In this document: positions 1 through 8,715 of the stretch, piece by piece | How the letters are laid out: every line of letters starts with the position of its first letter | How positions within the stretch are numbered: the first letter of the stretch is position 1 | Assembly: GCA_947428835.1 (NCBI GenBank) | Contig: CANENE010000007.1 | Location: forward strand, 1 to 64,000 | Origin: an uncultured bacterium | GTDB taxonomy: Bacteria; Cyanobacteriota; Vampirovibrionia; Gastranaerophilales; Gastranaerophilaceae | Direction: 5' to 3' | DNA: 64,000 nucleotides | Made by a program: the position numbers and the translations under genes | The notes under the pieces: model-generated | Databases searched by the model: none | Seen by the model: the letters and a program-made list of their open reading frames with translations, nothing else | What the model was told of the DNA's origin: nothing

Positions 1-219
1 ATTTATTCCTGCGGCCCTGGCATTGTTTTGAAATTAGTTTCACAAATTGCAGATAAATTTAATATCCCATCTTATCTTGCAATGGAAAAAGTTATGGCAT
101 GTTCAATTGGAGTATGCAGAGGATGTGTTATAAAACTTTTAAAAGACAACAAAGAAAAAATTGCATCAGTTTGCAAAGACGGCCCGGTTTTTAAAGGAAG
201 TGAGATTATATGGGAATAA
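1..219 (+). CDS. pyrK: Dihydroorotate dehydrogenase B electron-transfer subunit (PyrK), C-terminal part
   Basis: The gene is cut by the window edge; the reading frame is open from base 1 and only the last 72 residues are present. The visible part has the YSCGPG motif of the NAD-binding lobe and then a C-x4-C-x2-C-x15-C cluster, which is the 2Fe-2S site typical of PyrK. In this family the subunit carries FAD and 2Fe-2S and passes electrons from PyrD to NAD+. It overlaps pyrD by 10 bases, and that partner is of the class 1B type that requires PyrK. Identity is confident although most of the protein lies outside the window. Confidence 0.9.
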   Translation: MYSCGPGIVLKLVSQIADKFNIPSYLAMEKVMACSIGVCRGCVIKLLKDNKEKIASVCKDGPVFKGSEIIWE

Positions 220-1148
220 TAGAAACTACTTTAAAAAATGAAAAAACAGGCAATTTTATAAACCTTAAAACACCAATTATCGGCGCAAGCGGAACTTATG
301 GTTATAATTGCGAATTTGAAGATTTTGTTGATTTAAATTATCTTGGCGCAATTTCAACGAAAGGGATAACTCTTGAAAAAAGACCCGGAAATTCAGGCAA
401 CAGAATTTTTGAAGCACAATGCGGAATGATAAATAGAATCGGACTTGAAAATGTAGGTATTAATGCTTTCATTAAAGATAAACTTCCGATTTTAAAAGAA
501 AAAAACATAGATTTTCTGTTGAATATTGCAGGAAGCACACTTGAAGATTATGTTAAACTTGCACATATCGCAAATGAAAACGATATCAAAGCAATTGAAG
601 TTAATGTCTCATGCCCAAACGTTAAACAAGGATGTCTTGAATTTGGCTTAAACCCAAGCAGTCTGTTTGAGCTTACAAGCAACATAAGAAAAGCATACGA
701 AGGCTTTTTAATAGTTAAACTTTCACCTAATACTTCTGATATTAAAGCTCTTGCAAGAGCGGCTGAAGCAGGCGGCGCTGATTGCATCAGCGCAATTAAT
801 ACCCTTAGGGGATTAGGGGTCAAAATAGATTTTATAAATAATAAATTTACCAAAAATACTGTACAAGGCGGACTTTCAGGCCAATGTATAAAACCTGTTG
901 CACTTTATATGATAAAAGAAATCAAAAGTACTGTTAAAATCCCGGTTATTGCAATGGGAGGAATTACAAAACTAAATGACCTTTTTGAATTTATCGCAGT
1001 TGGCGCAGATGCCTTTCAAATCGGAACAGCAAATTTCATAAAACCTTCAATATGCTCTGACCTTGCAATAGAACTTGAAGATTTTATGAAACAAAACAAT
1101 TTTAAAGATTTTAATGAACTTAAAGGAGCAATCAGAAATGAGCAATAA
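210..1148 (+). CDS. pyrD: Dihydroorotate dehydrogenase, class 1B catalytic subunit
   Basis: This 312-aa protein oxidises dihydroorotate to orotate in pyrimidine synthesis. It is a full-length FMN TIM barrel: the N-terminal GASGTYG stretch, the NVSCPN motif with the catalytic Cys at about residue 135 (Cys rather than Ser marks class 1), IVKLSPN, and the FMN phosphate-binding segments IPVIAMGGI and GADAFQIGTA near the C terminus. The start codon overlaps the pyrK stop, and the paired pyrK makes it an NAD-dependent PyrDB. Its end overlaps pyrE by 11 bases, so translation is probably coupled. Confidence 0.95.
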   Translation: MGIIETTLKNEKTGNFINLKTPIIGASGTYGYNCEFEDFVDLNYLGAISTKGITLEKRPGNSGNRIFEAQCGMINRIGLENVGINAFIKDKLPILKEKNIDFLLNIAGSTLEDYVKLAHIANENDIKAIEVNVSCPNVKQGCLEFGLNPSSLFELTSNIRKAYEGFLIVKLSPNTSDIKALARAAEAGGADCISAINTLRGLGVKIDFINNKFTKNTVQGGLSGQCIKPVALYMIKEIKSTVKIPVIAMGGITKLNDLFEFIAVGADAFQIGTANFIKPSICSDLAIELEDFMKQNNFKDFNELKGAIRNEQ

Positions 1149-1710
1149 CGTTGAAGAACTTTTAAAAAAAGCGCAAGGACTCTTAAAAGGACATTTTTGC
1201 CTGACATCAGGACTTCATAGTGATACATATTTTCAATGTGCAAAATTATACCAATACCCAGATATCGTTGAAACTTTGGCACGCGAGCTTGCAGGAAAGC
1301 TAAAAGATGTTGAGTTTGATACAATCGTAGCCCCTGCTATAGGAGCCATTATATTTGGATATGAAGTTGCCAAACAAAGCAAAAAAAGAAATCTTTTTGT
1401 TGAAAGAAAAGATGATGTAATGCAACTAAGAAGAGGCTATAGTCTGGCAAAAGGTGAACGAGTCGTAATTGTTGAAGATGTTATTACAACAGCAAGAACA
1501 ATCTTTGAAACAAAAGAAGCAATTAAAGAATTCGGCTGCGACATCGTAGGAGTTGCTTGTATTGTAGATAGAACACAGGGAAAATTAAATGACCAATTCA
1601 AAATATATTCTCTGTTGCAATCAAGTCCTGTAACCTATGAACCTGATAACTGTCCTTTATGCAAGCAGGGAATAGAACTTGTAAAACCCGGAAGCAGAAA
1701 GAAAGCATAA
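1138..1710 (+). CDS. pyrE: Orotate phosphoribosyltransferase
   Basis: This 190-aa protein converts orotate plus PRPP to OMP. The PRPP loop lies at about residues 109-121 (VVIVEDVITTART), and the ending CPLCKQGIELVKPGSR resembles the Thermotoga/cyanobacterial-type PyrE branch. The ATG at 1138 is chosen over the in-frame ATG at 1114 because TAAAGGAG sits 9 bases upstream of it; the 1114 start would lie deep inside pyrD. The loop reads TTART where most PRTases have TTGGS/T, so the usual glycine is Ala. It lies between pyrD and pyrB with overlap or 1-base spacing. Confidence 0.92.
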   Translation: MSNNVEELLKKAQGLLKGHFCLTSGLHSDTYFQCAKLYQYPDIVETLARELAGKLKDVEFDTIVAPAIGAIIFGYEVAKQSKKRNLFVERKDDVMQLRRGYSLAKGERVVIVEDVITTARTIFETKEAIKEFGCDIVGVACIVDRTQGKLNDQFKIYSLLQSSPVTYEPDNCPLCKQGIELVKPGSRKKA

Positions 1711-1711
1711 A

Positions 1712-2605
1712 ATGAAGCACCTTATCAAAATTGAAGATTTGACAGTTGATGACATAAATAATATTTATGAATGCGCTTGTGCTTTTGAAAGAGGAGAAAA
1801 AAAGGCAAATTTCAAAGACAAATACGTCTGCAATATGTTTTTTGAAAATTCTACAAGAACAAAGCTTTCTTTTGAAATGGCGCAAAGCAAAATCAATATT
1901 AATAAATTCAATTTTGAAGCAAATGTATCTTCAATAAATAAAGGTGAAGATATGTTTGATACAATAAATAATCTTGTTGCAATAGGTATGGATGCTTTTG
2001 TATTAAGGCATAAAGATGATAACCTTATTCAGGAATTATCCAAAATGTCTTATTTCAAAGAAATTTCTTTTGTAAACGCGGGAAGCGGCAAATCAGCCCA
2101 TCCAACACAGGCGCTATTGGATTTTTATACAATAAAAAGTTATTTTAGTGATTTAAAAGGTAAAACCATTACAATCACAGGTGATATTGCTCATTCAAGA
2201 GTTGCAAAATCAAACATTGCGCTTTTAAAGAAATTTTATATGAATATAAGATGCCTGGCTCCAATTGAACTTCAAGGAGAAAAAATCGAAGGAGTCGATT
2301 ACTACACATCACTAAAAGAAGCTTTTGAAGGCTCTGATATAATTATGGCACTTCGCATTCAAAAAGAGCGCTTTGAAAATGAGACTTTAAATTTAGATGA
2401 TTATATTAAAAATTATCAGATAAATGAAAATACTATGCCTGATAATGCAATTTTAATGCACCCGGGGCCGATTAATAAAGATATTGAAATTTCAAGCAGT
2501 CTTTTAAATTCAAATAAAGGAGAAACTATCTTAAAACAGACTCAAAACGGTGTATTTATTAGAATGGCAGTACTTAATAACATAATAGAAACCAGGGGGT
2601 TTTAA
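1712..2605 (+). CDS. pyrB: Aspartate carbamoyltransferase catalytic chain
   Basis: This 297-aa protein forms carbamoyl-aspartate from carbamoyl phosphate and aspartate. The carbamoyl-phosphate motif NSTRTK is at residues 46-51, the catalytic loop lysine is in SSINKGED (K77), HPTQALLD is at 130-137, and HPGPIN is near residue 250. Length is normal for the family. No PyrI regulatory chain is nearby, so an unregulated or PyrC-associated catalytic form is likely. It starts 1 base after the pyrE stop. Its TAA is followed at once, in the same frame, by the TTG of pyrC. Confidence 0.95.
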   Translation: MKHLIKIEDLTVDDINNIYECACAFERGEKKANFKDKYVCNMFFENSTRTKLSFEMAQSKININKFNFEANVSSINKGEDMFDTINNLVAIGMDAFVLRHKDDNLIQELSKMSYFKEISFVNAGSGKSAHPTQALLDFYTIKSYFSDLKGKTITITGDIAHSRVAKSNIALLKKFYMNIRCLAPIELQGEKIEGVDYYTSLKEAFEGSDIIMALRIQKERFENETLNLDDYIKNYQINENTMPDNAILMHPGPINKDIEISSSLLNSNKGETILKQTQNGVFIRMAVLNNIIETRGF

Positions 2606-3592
2606 TTGTTAAAGGATAAAAACATAATTAAAATTCCTTCTTTGATTGATATGCACGTTCACTTTAGAGAACCGGGTTTTACTTATAAAGAAACTATAAA
2701 AACAGGTATCGAAGCAGCTCTTGCAGGAGGATTTAGCGGCGTGTGTACTATGCCAAATACAAAACCTGTCACAGATAACCCCAAAATTGTAAAAGAAATC
2801 TTGCAAAAGGCAAAAAAATATAAGTTTAATATATACCCTGTTGCTGCAATTACAAAAAACCTTGATAGCCTGGAGCTTGTTGATTTTAAAGAGCTTAAAA
2901 AAGCAGGTGCTATTGCTTTTTCTAATGACGGGCTTCCTCTTTTAGATAAAGATGTTTTTCTTGAAGCATTAAAAAGCGAAGAACTTATTCTTTCACACTG
3001 TGAAGACGAAACAGTTGAAGTAAATTGGCAAATAGAACAGTTTGCAAAAGCAATAAATCTCGGGTATAACCCAAAGCTTCATTTTTGTCATATTTCAAAA
3101 AAAGAAAGCATAGATTTAATCAGAGCTGCAAAGCAAAAAGGGCTTAAAATCACCTGCGAAACTGCTCCTCATTATTTTACTTTTACAAATGAAGATGTAG
3201 ATAATACCGGCACTTTTAAAATGAATCCGCCTTTAGGAAGTCAAAAAGATAAAAAGGCTGTTATGGACGGGCTTTTAGATAATACTATTGATGTTATTGC
3301 AACAGACCATGCACCTCATAGTATGGAAGAAAAATTAAAACCATATGTTGAATCTCCAAATGGTATCACGGGGCTAGAAACAGCATTATCATTATCATAT
3401 GAATTATTGGGACTTGATAAAACCATTGAAAAAATGGCAATCAATCCAAGAAAAATTTTAAATATAATAAATACCAAAACCGTAAACTTTGCACCCGATA
3501 TGACCTGGATAGTAAATCCAAAAGAATTTAAAACAATGTGCAAAGTTTCGCCATACAAAGGAATGAAACTAAAAGGAAAAATAGTAAAATGA
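2606..3592 (+). CDS. pyrC: Dihydroorotase, compact form
   Basis: This 328-aa amidohydrolase closes carbamoyl-aspartate to dihydroorotate. The metal ligands DMHVHFREPG (H17, H19), ILSHCED, LHFCHIS and VIATDHAPHS are all present, as is the substrate motif ETAPHYFTF. It starts with TTG immediately after the pyrB TAA in the same frame; the GGGGG at 2595-2599 is the nearest SD-like stretch. Class I dihydroorotases are usually about 420-430 aa. This one lacks most of the N-terminal beta-sandwich strands and roughly 25 residues between HCED and HFCHIS, where NEG..S..LGL..IP normally lies. It overlaps pyrF by ATGA. Confidence 0.88.
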   Translation: MLKDKNIIKIPSLIDMHVHFREPGFTYKETIKTGIEAALAGGFSGVCTMPNTKPVTDNPKIVKEILQKAKKYKFNIYPVAAITKNLDSLELVDFKELKKAGAIAFSNDGLPLLDKDVFLEALKSEELILSHCEDETVEVNWQIEQFAKAINLGYNPKLHFCHISKKESIDLIRAAKQKGLKITCETAPHYFTFTNEDVDNTGTFKMNPPLGSQKDKKAVMDGLLDNTIDVIATDHAPHSMEEKLKPYVESPNGITGLETALSLSYELLGLDKTIEKMAINPRKILNIINTKTVNFAPDMTWIVNPKEFKTMCKVSPYKGMKLKGKIVK

Positions 3593-4323
3593 ACGACAAT
3601 GATATTAAAAAAAGGTTAGTACTGGCGCTTGATGTCGAAGATATTCAGGAAGCAAAAGAACTGGTAGAACTTTTAAGCCCGTATATAGGGACTTTTAAAG
3701 TAGGCTTACAGCTATTTTGCGGATATGGACTTGAAATTGTTAATTATATCAAAGAAAAAAATGCGGATTTCTTTTTGGATGTTAAATTACACGATATTCC
3801 AAATACCGTTCAAAAAGCTTCTTTTAATGTTGTTAAAAATGGTGCAAGTTTCTTTAACGTTCATGCTACAGGCGGTATTGAAATGATGAAAGCAGCTAAA
3901 CAAGGGGCTATTGAAGCTGTTGAAAAATTTAATAAGAAAAAACCAATCATCCTTGCTGTTACAGTTTTAACAAGTATTTCAGATGAAATTTTAAAAGAAG
4001 AATTATCAAACACCAAAAATTCATCGGATTTTGTAATCGAGCTTGCAAAAAATGCTAAAAAAGCAGGGCTTGATGGAGTTGTAGCTTCCGCCAAGGAATT
4101 AAAACTAATCAAAAAAGAATTAGGAGATGATTTTATAGTCTTAACTCCGGGCATTAGACCAAAATGGTCAAGCAAGGATGATCAAAAAAGAATAGTAACG
4201 CCATCTGACGCTTTTAAAGACGGCTCTAATTATATAGTTCTTGGCCGTGCCGTTACAAAAGCAGCCGACAGACTGGATGCTATCAAAAAAATATACGCTG
4301 AAATCAAAGAGGAAATGAAATAA
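3589..4323 (+). CDS. pyrF: Orotidine 5'-phosphate decarboxylase
   Basis: This 244-aa protein decarboxylates OMP to UMP, the last step of the pathway. The catalytic D-x-K-x2-D motif is FLDVKLHD (D64, K66, D69), followed by the phosphate-binding LTPGIRP and VLGRAVT segments. The ATG at 3589 overlaps the pyrC stop as ATGA and has AAAGGA about 10 bases upstream. The longer GTG start at 3538 would lie inside pyrC and add an atypical basic tail, so it was not used. Confidence 0.95.
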   Translation: MNDNDIKKRLVLALDVEDIQEAKELVELLSPYIGTFKVGLQLFCGYGLEIVNYIKEKNADFFLDVKLHDIPNTVQKASFNVVKNGASFFNVHATGGIEMMKAAKQGAIEAVEKFNKKKPIILAVTVLTSISDEILKEELSNTKNSSDFVIELAKNAKKAGLDGVVASAKELKLIKKELGDDFIVLTPGIRPKWSSKDDQKRIVTPSDAFKDGSNYIVLGRAVTKAADRLDAIKKIYAEIKEEMK

Positions 4324-4324
4324 A

Positions 4325-5446
4325 ATGGATATCGGAACAATTATTCTTCAAGACGGAACCGTAATTAAAGGCAAAAGCTATGGTAGCAAATCTGCTAAAA
4401 TCGGCGAAATTGTCTTTAATACATCAATGACAGGATATCAGGAAATCTTAACAGACCCAAGTTATGCAAGTCAAATTATCGTGATGACCTATCCTGAAAT
4501 TGGAAACTATGGAATTAATAATTTTGATTTTGAATCAGACAGGCCGGCTTTATTTGGTTTTGTCGCTAAAAACCGCTGTAAAACGGGCAAAGAAAGCCAC
4601 TATCAATCCTCTAAATCTATTGAAAAATATCTTGAAGAAAATGATATTGTTGCAATATATGATGTCGACACAAGAAGCCTTGTTAAAAAAATCAGAAAAT
4701 ACGGTACAATGAATGCCTATATTGCAGGCTATGATATGTCCGAAAATGAAATTGAAGCAAAACTTGATGAGCTTCAAAATTACCAAAGCAAAAAAGATAT
4801 TATTTTAGACGTTTGTCCTAAAGAGACATACCAATTCAATAAAGAAGGTGATATTAATCTTGCTTTTATTGATTATGGCGCAAAAAAGGGCATTTTAAAT
4901 TCTCTTGCTCAAAGAGGCTGTAAAATAACAGTGTATAGAGCTGATATTGAGGCTGATAAACTTGTAGATAAAGGCTATGATGCCATATTTTTATCTAATG
5001 GCCCCGGAAACCCCGCTGACTATACTTTTCAAATTGAACAAATCAAAAAATTATCAGGTACAATTCCGATTTTTGGTATTTGTCTTGGCTATCAGCTTTT
5101 AGCTCTTGCGCTTGGTTCTGATACATATAAACTTAAATATGGTCACAGAGGCGCCAATCATCCTGTAATTAATCTTGAAAATAATAAAGTTATGATAACA
5201 AGCCAAAACCACGGTTACGCAGTTGATGAAACTAAGCTTACAAACATAATGCGCGCCACTTATAAAAACTTAAATGATAATACTTTGGAAGGTTTTGAAG
5301 CAACAAGATTAAAAATCTATGCCGTTCAATTCCACCCTGAAGCAAACCCCGGGCCAAATGACGCATCTGTCATTTTTGATGAATGGATTAATATTATGAA
5401 AGCAAACAAAAATAAACAAGACAAGCAGGTAAAAAATGAAAAATAA
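4325..5446 (+). CDS. carA: Carbamoyl-phosphate synthase small subunit
   Basis: This 373-aa glutamine amidotransferase subunit feeds ammonia to CarB. The N-terminal CPSase small-chain domain holds the family stretch FNTSMTGYQEILTDPSY. The C-terminal class I GATase domain has the nucleophile C253 in GICLGYQ and H337/E339 in FHPEANPGP. It starts 1 base after the pyrF stop and overlaps carB by 11 bases. Together they supply carbamoyl phosphate to pyrB in the same operon. Confidence 0.96.
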   Translation: MDIGTIILQDGTVIKGKSYGSKSAKIGEIVFNTSMTGYQEILTDPSYASQIIVMTYPEIGNYGINNFDFESDRPALFGFVAKNRCKTGKESHYQSSKSIEKYLEENDIVAIYDVDTRSLVKKIRKYGTMNAYIAGYDMSENEIEAKLDELQNYQSKKDIILDVCPKETYQFNKEGDINLAFIDYGAKKGILNSLAQRGCKITVYRADIEADKLVDKGYDAIFLSNGPGNPADYTFQIEQIKKLSGTIPIFGICLGYQLLALALGSDTYKLKYGHRGANHPVINLENNKVMITSQNHGYAVDETKLTNIMRATYKNLNDNTLEGFEATRLKIYAVQFHPEANPGPNDASVIFDEWINIMKANKNKQDKQVKNEK

Positions 5447-8400
5447 AACTCTAAAAAAAGTAATGGTAATAGGCTCAGGGCCAATTGTAATTGGTCAGGC
5501 TGCAGAATTTGACTACGCGGGTGTTCAAGCGTGCCGCGCACTAAAAGAAGAAAAAATTGAAATTGTTCTTGTAAATTCAAACCCTGCAACAATTATGACA
5601 GATGAAGAAATTGCAGATAAAGTATATATTGAACCGCTTACACTTGATTGTTTGACTGAAATCATTAAAAAAGAACGACCCGATGGTCTCATTGCAAGCC
5701 TTGGCGGTCAAACAGCCCTGAATCTTGCCTGCGAACTGGATGAAGCAGGAGTGCTTGAAAAATATAAGGTGCAACTGCTTGGAACAAACATTGAATCAAT
5801 CAAAAAAGCGGAAGATAGAGAATTATTTAAAGAACTAATGAATGAAATAGAAGAGCCGATTCCGGTGAGCCGCACGGTTTCAAGCTATGAAGAGGCGCTT
5901 GAATTCAGCAAAGAAATTGGTTTTCCAATTATCATTCGCCCTGCTTTTACCCTAGGAGGAGCAGGAGGCGGTATCGCCCATAATGCGCAAGAATATGATG
6001 AAATTGTCCACGGAGGCTTAAATCAGTCTCCTATTAATCAAGTTCTTGTTGAAAAATCAATTGCAGGCTATAAAGAAATCGAATACGAAGTTATAAGAGA
6101 TGCAAACGATACCTGTATTATTATTTGTAATATGGAAAATATTGACCCCATCGGCATTCACACAGGCGATAGCTTTGTTGTTGCCCCAAGCCAAACTCTA
6201 ACCAACAATGAATTTCAAATGCTAAGATCAAGCGCCATTAAAATCATAAGAGCCCTAAAAATTGAAGGCGGTTGCAATGTTCAATTTGCACTTGATAGCA
6301 AATCCAAACAATACTATGTAATTGAAGTTAATCCAAGAGTCTCAAGGTCATCGGCACTGGCCTCTAAAGCAACAGGATACCCTATCGCCAAAATTGCAAC
6401 AAAAATTGCAATCGGCTACAATCTCCATGAAATTAAAAATTCAATAACCAAAAAAACCTATGCAGCATTTGAGCCAACTCTTGATTATGTTGTTGTAAAA
6501 ATTCCAAAATGGCCTTTTGATAAATTTTCAAAAGGCGATAGGATGCTTGGAACAAAAATGAAAGCAACAGGCGAAATTATGGCAATTGGAAGAACATTCA
6601 ATGCCGCATTTAAAAAAGCTGTTGCATCATTAGAAGAAAAATATCTCGGGCTTTTAAACAGAGGCTTTGAAAAACTTGATGATAAAGAACTTTTAAAAGA
6701 CCTTCATATTCAAGATGATAGAAGAATTTTCAGGCTGGCTCAAGCATTATATAACGGCGAAAATGTTGACGAATTAAATAAAATTACAAAAATAGACAAA
6801 TGGTTCATCGAAAAAATCAAAGAAATAATAGAGCTTCAAAAGAAATTAGAATCAAATTCTTTAGATAAAGATTTATATATAGAAGCTAAAAAAATGAATT
6901 TCTTAGATGAAGAAATAATTAACCTAACAAATTCGTCCAAAGAAGAAATTGAAAGCTATAATATAAGCCCTTCTTACAGGCTCGTTGATACTTGTGCCGC
7001 CGAATTTATGGCACAAACCCCATATTTTTATTCAACATATTTAGAAGCCGATGAAGCAAGCGAATTTAAAGAACAGCAGCTTAAAGAATACAAAGAACAG
7101 GGAAAAGATAAAAAAGATACAATTGTAGTTCTTGGCTCTGGCCCGATTAGAATAGGGCAAGGTATTGAATTTGATTATTGCTCGGTCCATGCAAGCGATG
7201 AGCTTATTAAAAGAGGCTACCAGTCGGTTATGGTAAATTCAAATCCTGAAACTCTATCAACCGATTTTGATATTGCAGACAGATTATATTTTGAACCAAT
7301 GAATATAGAATATATCTATAACATAATCAAAAAAGAAAACCCAAAAGGAGTTCTTGTTCAATTTGGAGGACAAACTGCAATTAATTTGGCTGAAAAGCTT
7401 GATAAATTAGGAGTTAAAATCCTTGGAACAAGCATAGAAAGCATCAATGCTGTTGAAGATAGAAAAGTCTTTGAAAAGCTTTTAAGAGAGCTTGGCATAG
7501 CCCAACCTAAAGGCTGTGCTGTAACATCCAAGGCACAGGCAATTGAAGCAGTCAAAGAGCTTAATTATCCCGTTCTTGTACGCCCAAGCTATGTAATAGG
7601 GGGCCGCGGAATGCAGGTTGTCTATAATGACGAAGAACTTTTAACTTATATAACGGAAGCCTTTAAATTTTCAAACGAACACCCTGTTTTAATCGACCAA
7701 TATCTTGAAGGACAGGAAGTAGAACTTGACGCTATAAGTGATGGACGAGATATCCTGATTCCGGGTATATGCGAACACATCGAGCGCGCGGGAGTACATT
7801 CGGGTGATTCTATGAGTATTTACCCGAGCCAAAATATCTCAAGAAAAAATGAAAAAATTCTTGTAAAATACGCTACTCAAATTGCAAGAAAGCTTAATAT
7901 CAAGGGCTTGATGAATATTCAATTTATCATAAAAGACGATAAAGTTTATGTAATTGAAGTTAACCCGAGAGCCAGCAGAACCGTTCCTATTATGAGCAAA
8001 GTAACGGGTATTCCTATGGTAAATATTGCAGTAAGCGCAATATTGGGTAAATCCATCAGAAGATTTGGCTATGGAATAGGATTATACAAAAAAAGCAATC
8101 TTGTTTCAGTTAAAATGCCGATTTTCTCTTGGCAAAAGCTAAATAGAATCGATCCTGCTTTAGCTCCGGAGATGAAATCAACAGGCGAAGTATTAGGAAT
8201 TGATACTAAATACAAAAGAGCCTTGTATAAAGCATTTTTAGCAGGCGGTTACAAATTTTCAAAAGAAAAACAAAGGGTATTGGTTTCACTTAATGACCAC
8301 AATAAAGTGCCCGCACTTCCAATGCTTAAAAAGCTCTTTAAGCAAGGGTTTTTCATAATGGCAACCCACGGAACCCATAAATTTCTGGAACAAAATGGAA

Positions 8401-8687
8401 TTCCATCCAAAATGATTGAAAAATTTATGATAGATAAACTTCAAAAACGTATGAAAGACGGCAGATTGAGCTTTATTATCAATACTCCAACCACAGGTAA
8501 AAACTCTCAAAATGCAGGTTTTCAAATAAGAACCATTGCACAGATGTACGGCATCGGAAGCTTTACTTCTATAGATACAGCTGCTGCATATCTCAAAGCC
8601 TACAAGGTTTTTGACAAAAATACCGCTTTGGATTATGAAACAATTACAAATTATAGAAAGAAAAAATTTCCAAGACTGTTTAAATAA
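5436..8687 (+). CDS. carB: Carbamoyl-phosphate synthase large subunit
   Basis: This 1083-aa protein is the full-length double-ATP-grasp synthase. The two homologous halves are visible: GSGPIVIGQAAEFDY near residue 12 and GSGPIRIGQGIEFDY near residue 566. Each is followed by a P-loop-like ATP-grasp segment (RPAFTLGGAGGG and RPSYVIGGRGMQ). The C-terminal MGS-like allosteric domain begins around FIMATHGTHKFLE. It is the last gene of the pyrimidine operon. Only 28 bases separate it from the next gene, which has its own promoter-like box. Confidence 0.97.
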   Translation: MKNKTLKKVMVIGSGPIVIGQAAEFDYAGVQACRALKEEKIEIVLVNSNPATIMTDEEIADKVYIEPLTLDCLTEIIKKERPDGLIASLGGQTALNLACELDEAGVLEKYKVQLLGTNIESIKKAEDRELFKELMNEIEEPIPVSRTVSSYEEALEFSKEIGFPIIIRPAFTLGGAGGGIAHNAQEYDEIVHGGLNQSPINQVLVEKSIAGYKEIEYEVIRDANDTCIIICNMENIDPIGIHTGDSFVVAPSQTLTNNEFQMLRSSAIKIIRALKIEGGCNVQFALDSKSKQYYVIEVNPRVSRSSALASKATGYPIAKIATKIAIGYNLHEIKNSITKKTYAAFEPTLDYVVVKIPKWPFDKFSKGDRMLGTKMKATGEIMAIGRTFNAAFKKAVASLEEKYLGLLNRGFEKLDDKELLKDLHIQDDRRIFRLAQALYNGENVDELNKITKIDKWFIEKIKEIIELQKKLESNSLDKDLYIEAKKMNFLDEEIINLTNSSKEEIESYNISPSYRLVDTCAAEFMAQTPYFYSTYLEADEASEFKEQQLKEYKEQGKDKKDTIVVLGSGPIRIGQGIEFDYCSVHASDELIKRGYQSVMVNSNPETLSTDFDIADRLYFEPMNIEYIYNIIKKENPKGVLVQFGGQTAINLAEKLDKLGVKILGTSIESINAVEDRKVFEKLLRELGIAQPKGCAVTSKAQAIEAVKELNYPVLVRPSYVIGGRGMQVVYNDEELLTYITEAFKFSNEHPVLIDQYLEGQEVELDAISDGRDILIPGICEHIERAGVHSGDSMSIYPSQNISRKNEKILVKYATQIARKLNIKGLMNIQFIIKDDKVYVIEVNPRASRTVPIMSKVTGIPMVNIAVSAILGKSIRRFGYGIGLYKKSNLVSVKMPIFSWQKLNRIDPALAPEMKSTGEVLGIDTKYKRALYKAFLAGGYKFSKEKQRVLVSLNDHNKVPALPMLKKLFKQGFFIMATHGTHKFLEQNGIPSKMIEKFMIDKLQKRMKDGRLSFIINTPTTGKNSQNAGFQIRTIAQMYGIGSFTSIDTAAAYLKAYKVFDKNTALDYETITNYRKKKFPRLFK

Positions 8688-8701
8688 ATTACATTTTGGT
8701 A

Positions 8702-8707
8702 TATAGT
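8702..8707 (+). promoter_or_regulatory. -10 box of the Clp_N gene
   Basis: TATAGT, with a weak TTTAAA at 8679-8684 17 bases upstream. The predicted start of transcription falls on or next to the ATG at 8716, implying a leaderless mRNA. Confidence 0.45.
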
Positions 8708-8715
8708 ATATAAAT

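Noticed and set aside
338-853. Minus-strand ORFs of 66 and 101 codons inside pyrD
   Set aside because: Fully antisense to a well-conserved gene, with no SD and no recognisable motif; shadow frames.
1114-1137. Upstream ATG for pyrE
   Set aside because: No SD before it, while TAAAGGAG precedes 1138.
3538-3588. GTG start extending pyrF by 17 residues
   Set aside because: It lies inside pyrC and adds a basic tail not expected in the family; the ATGA overlap at 3589 is better supported.
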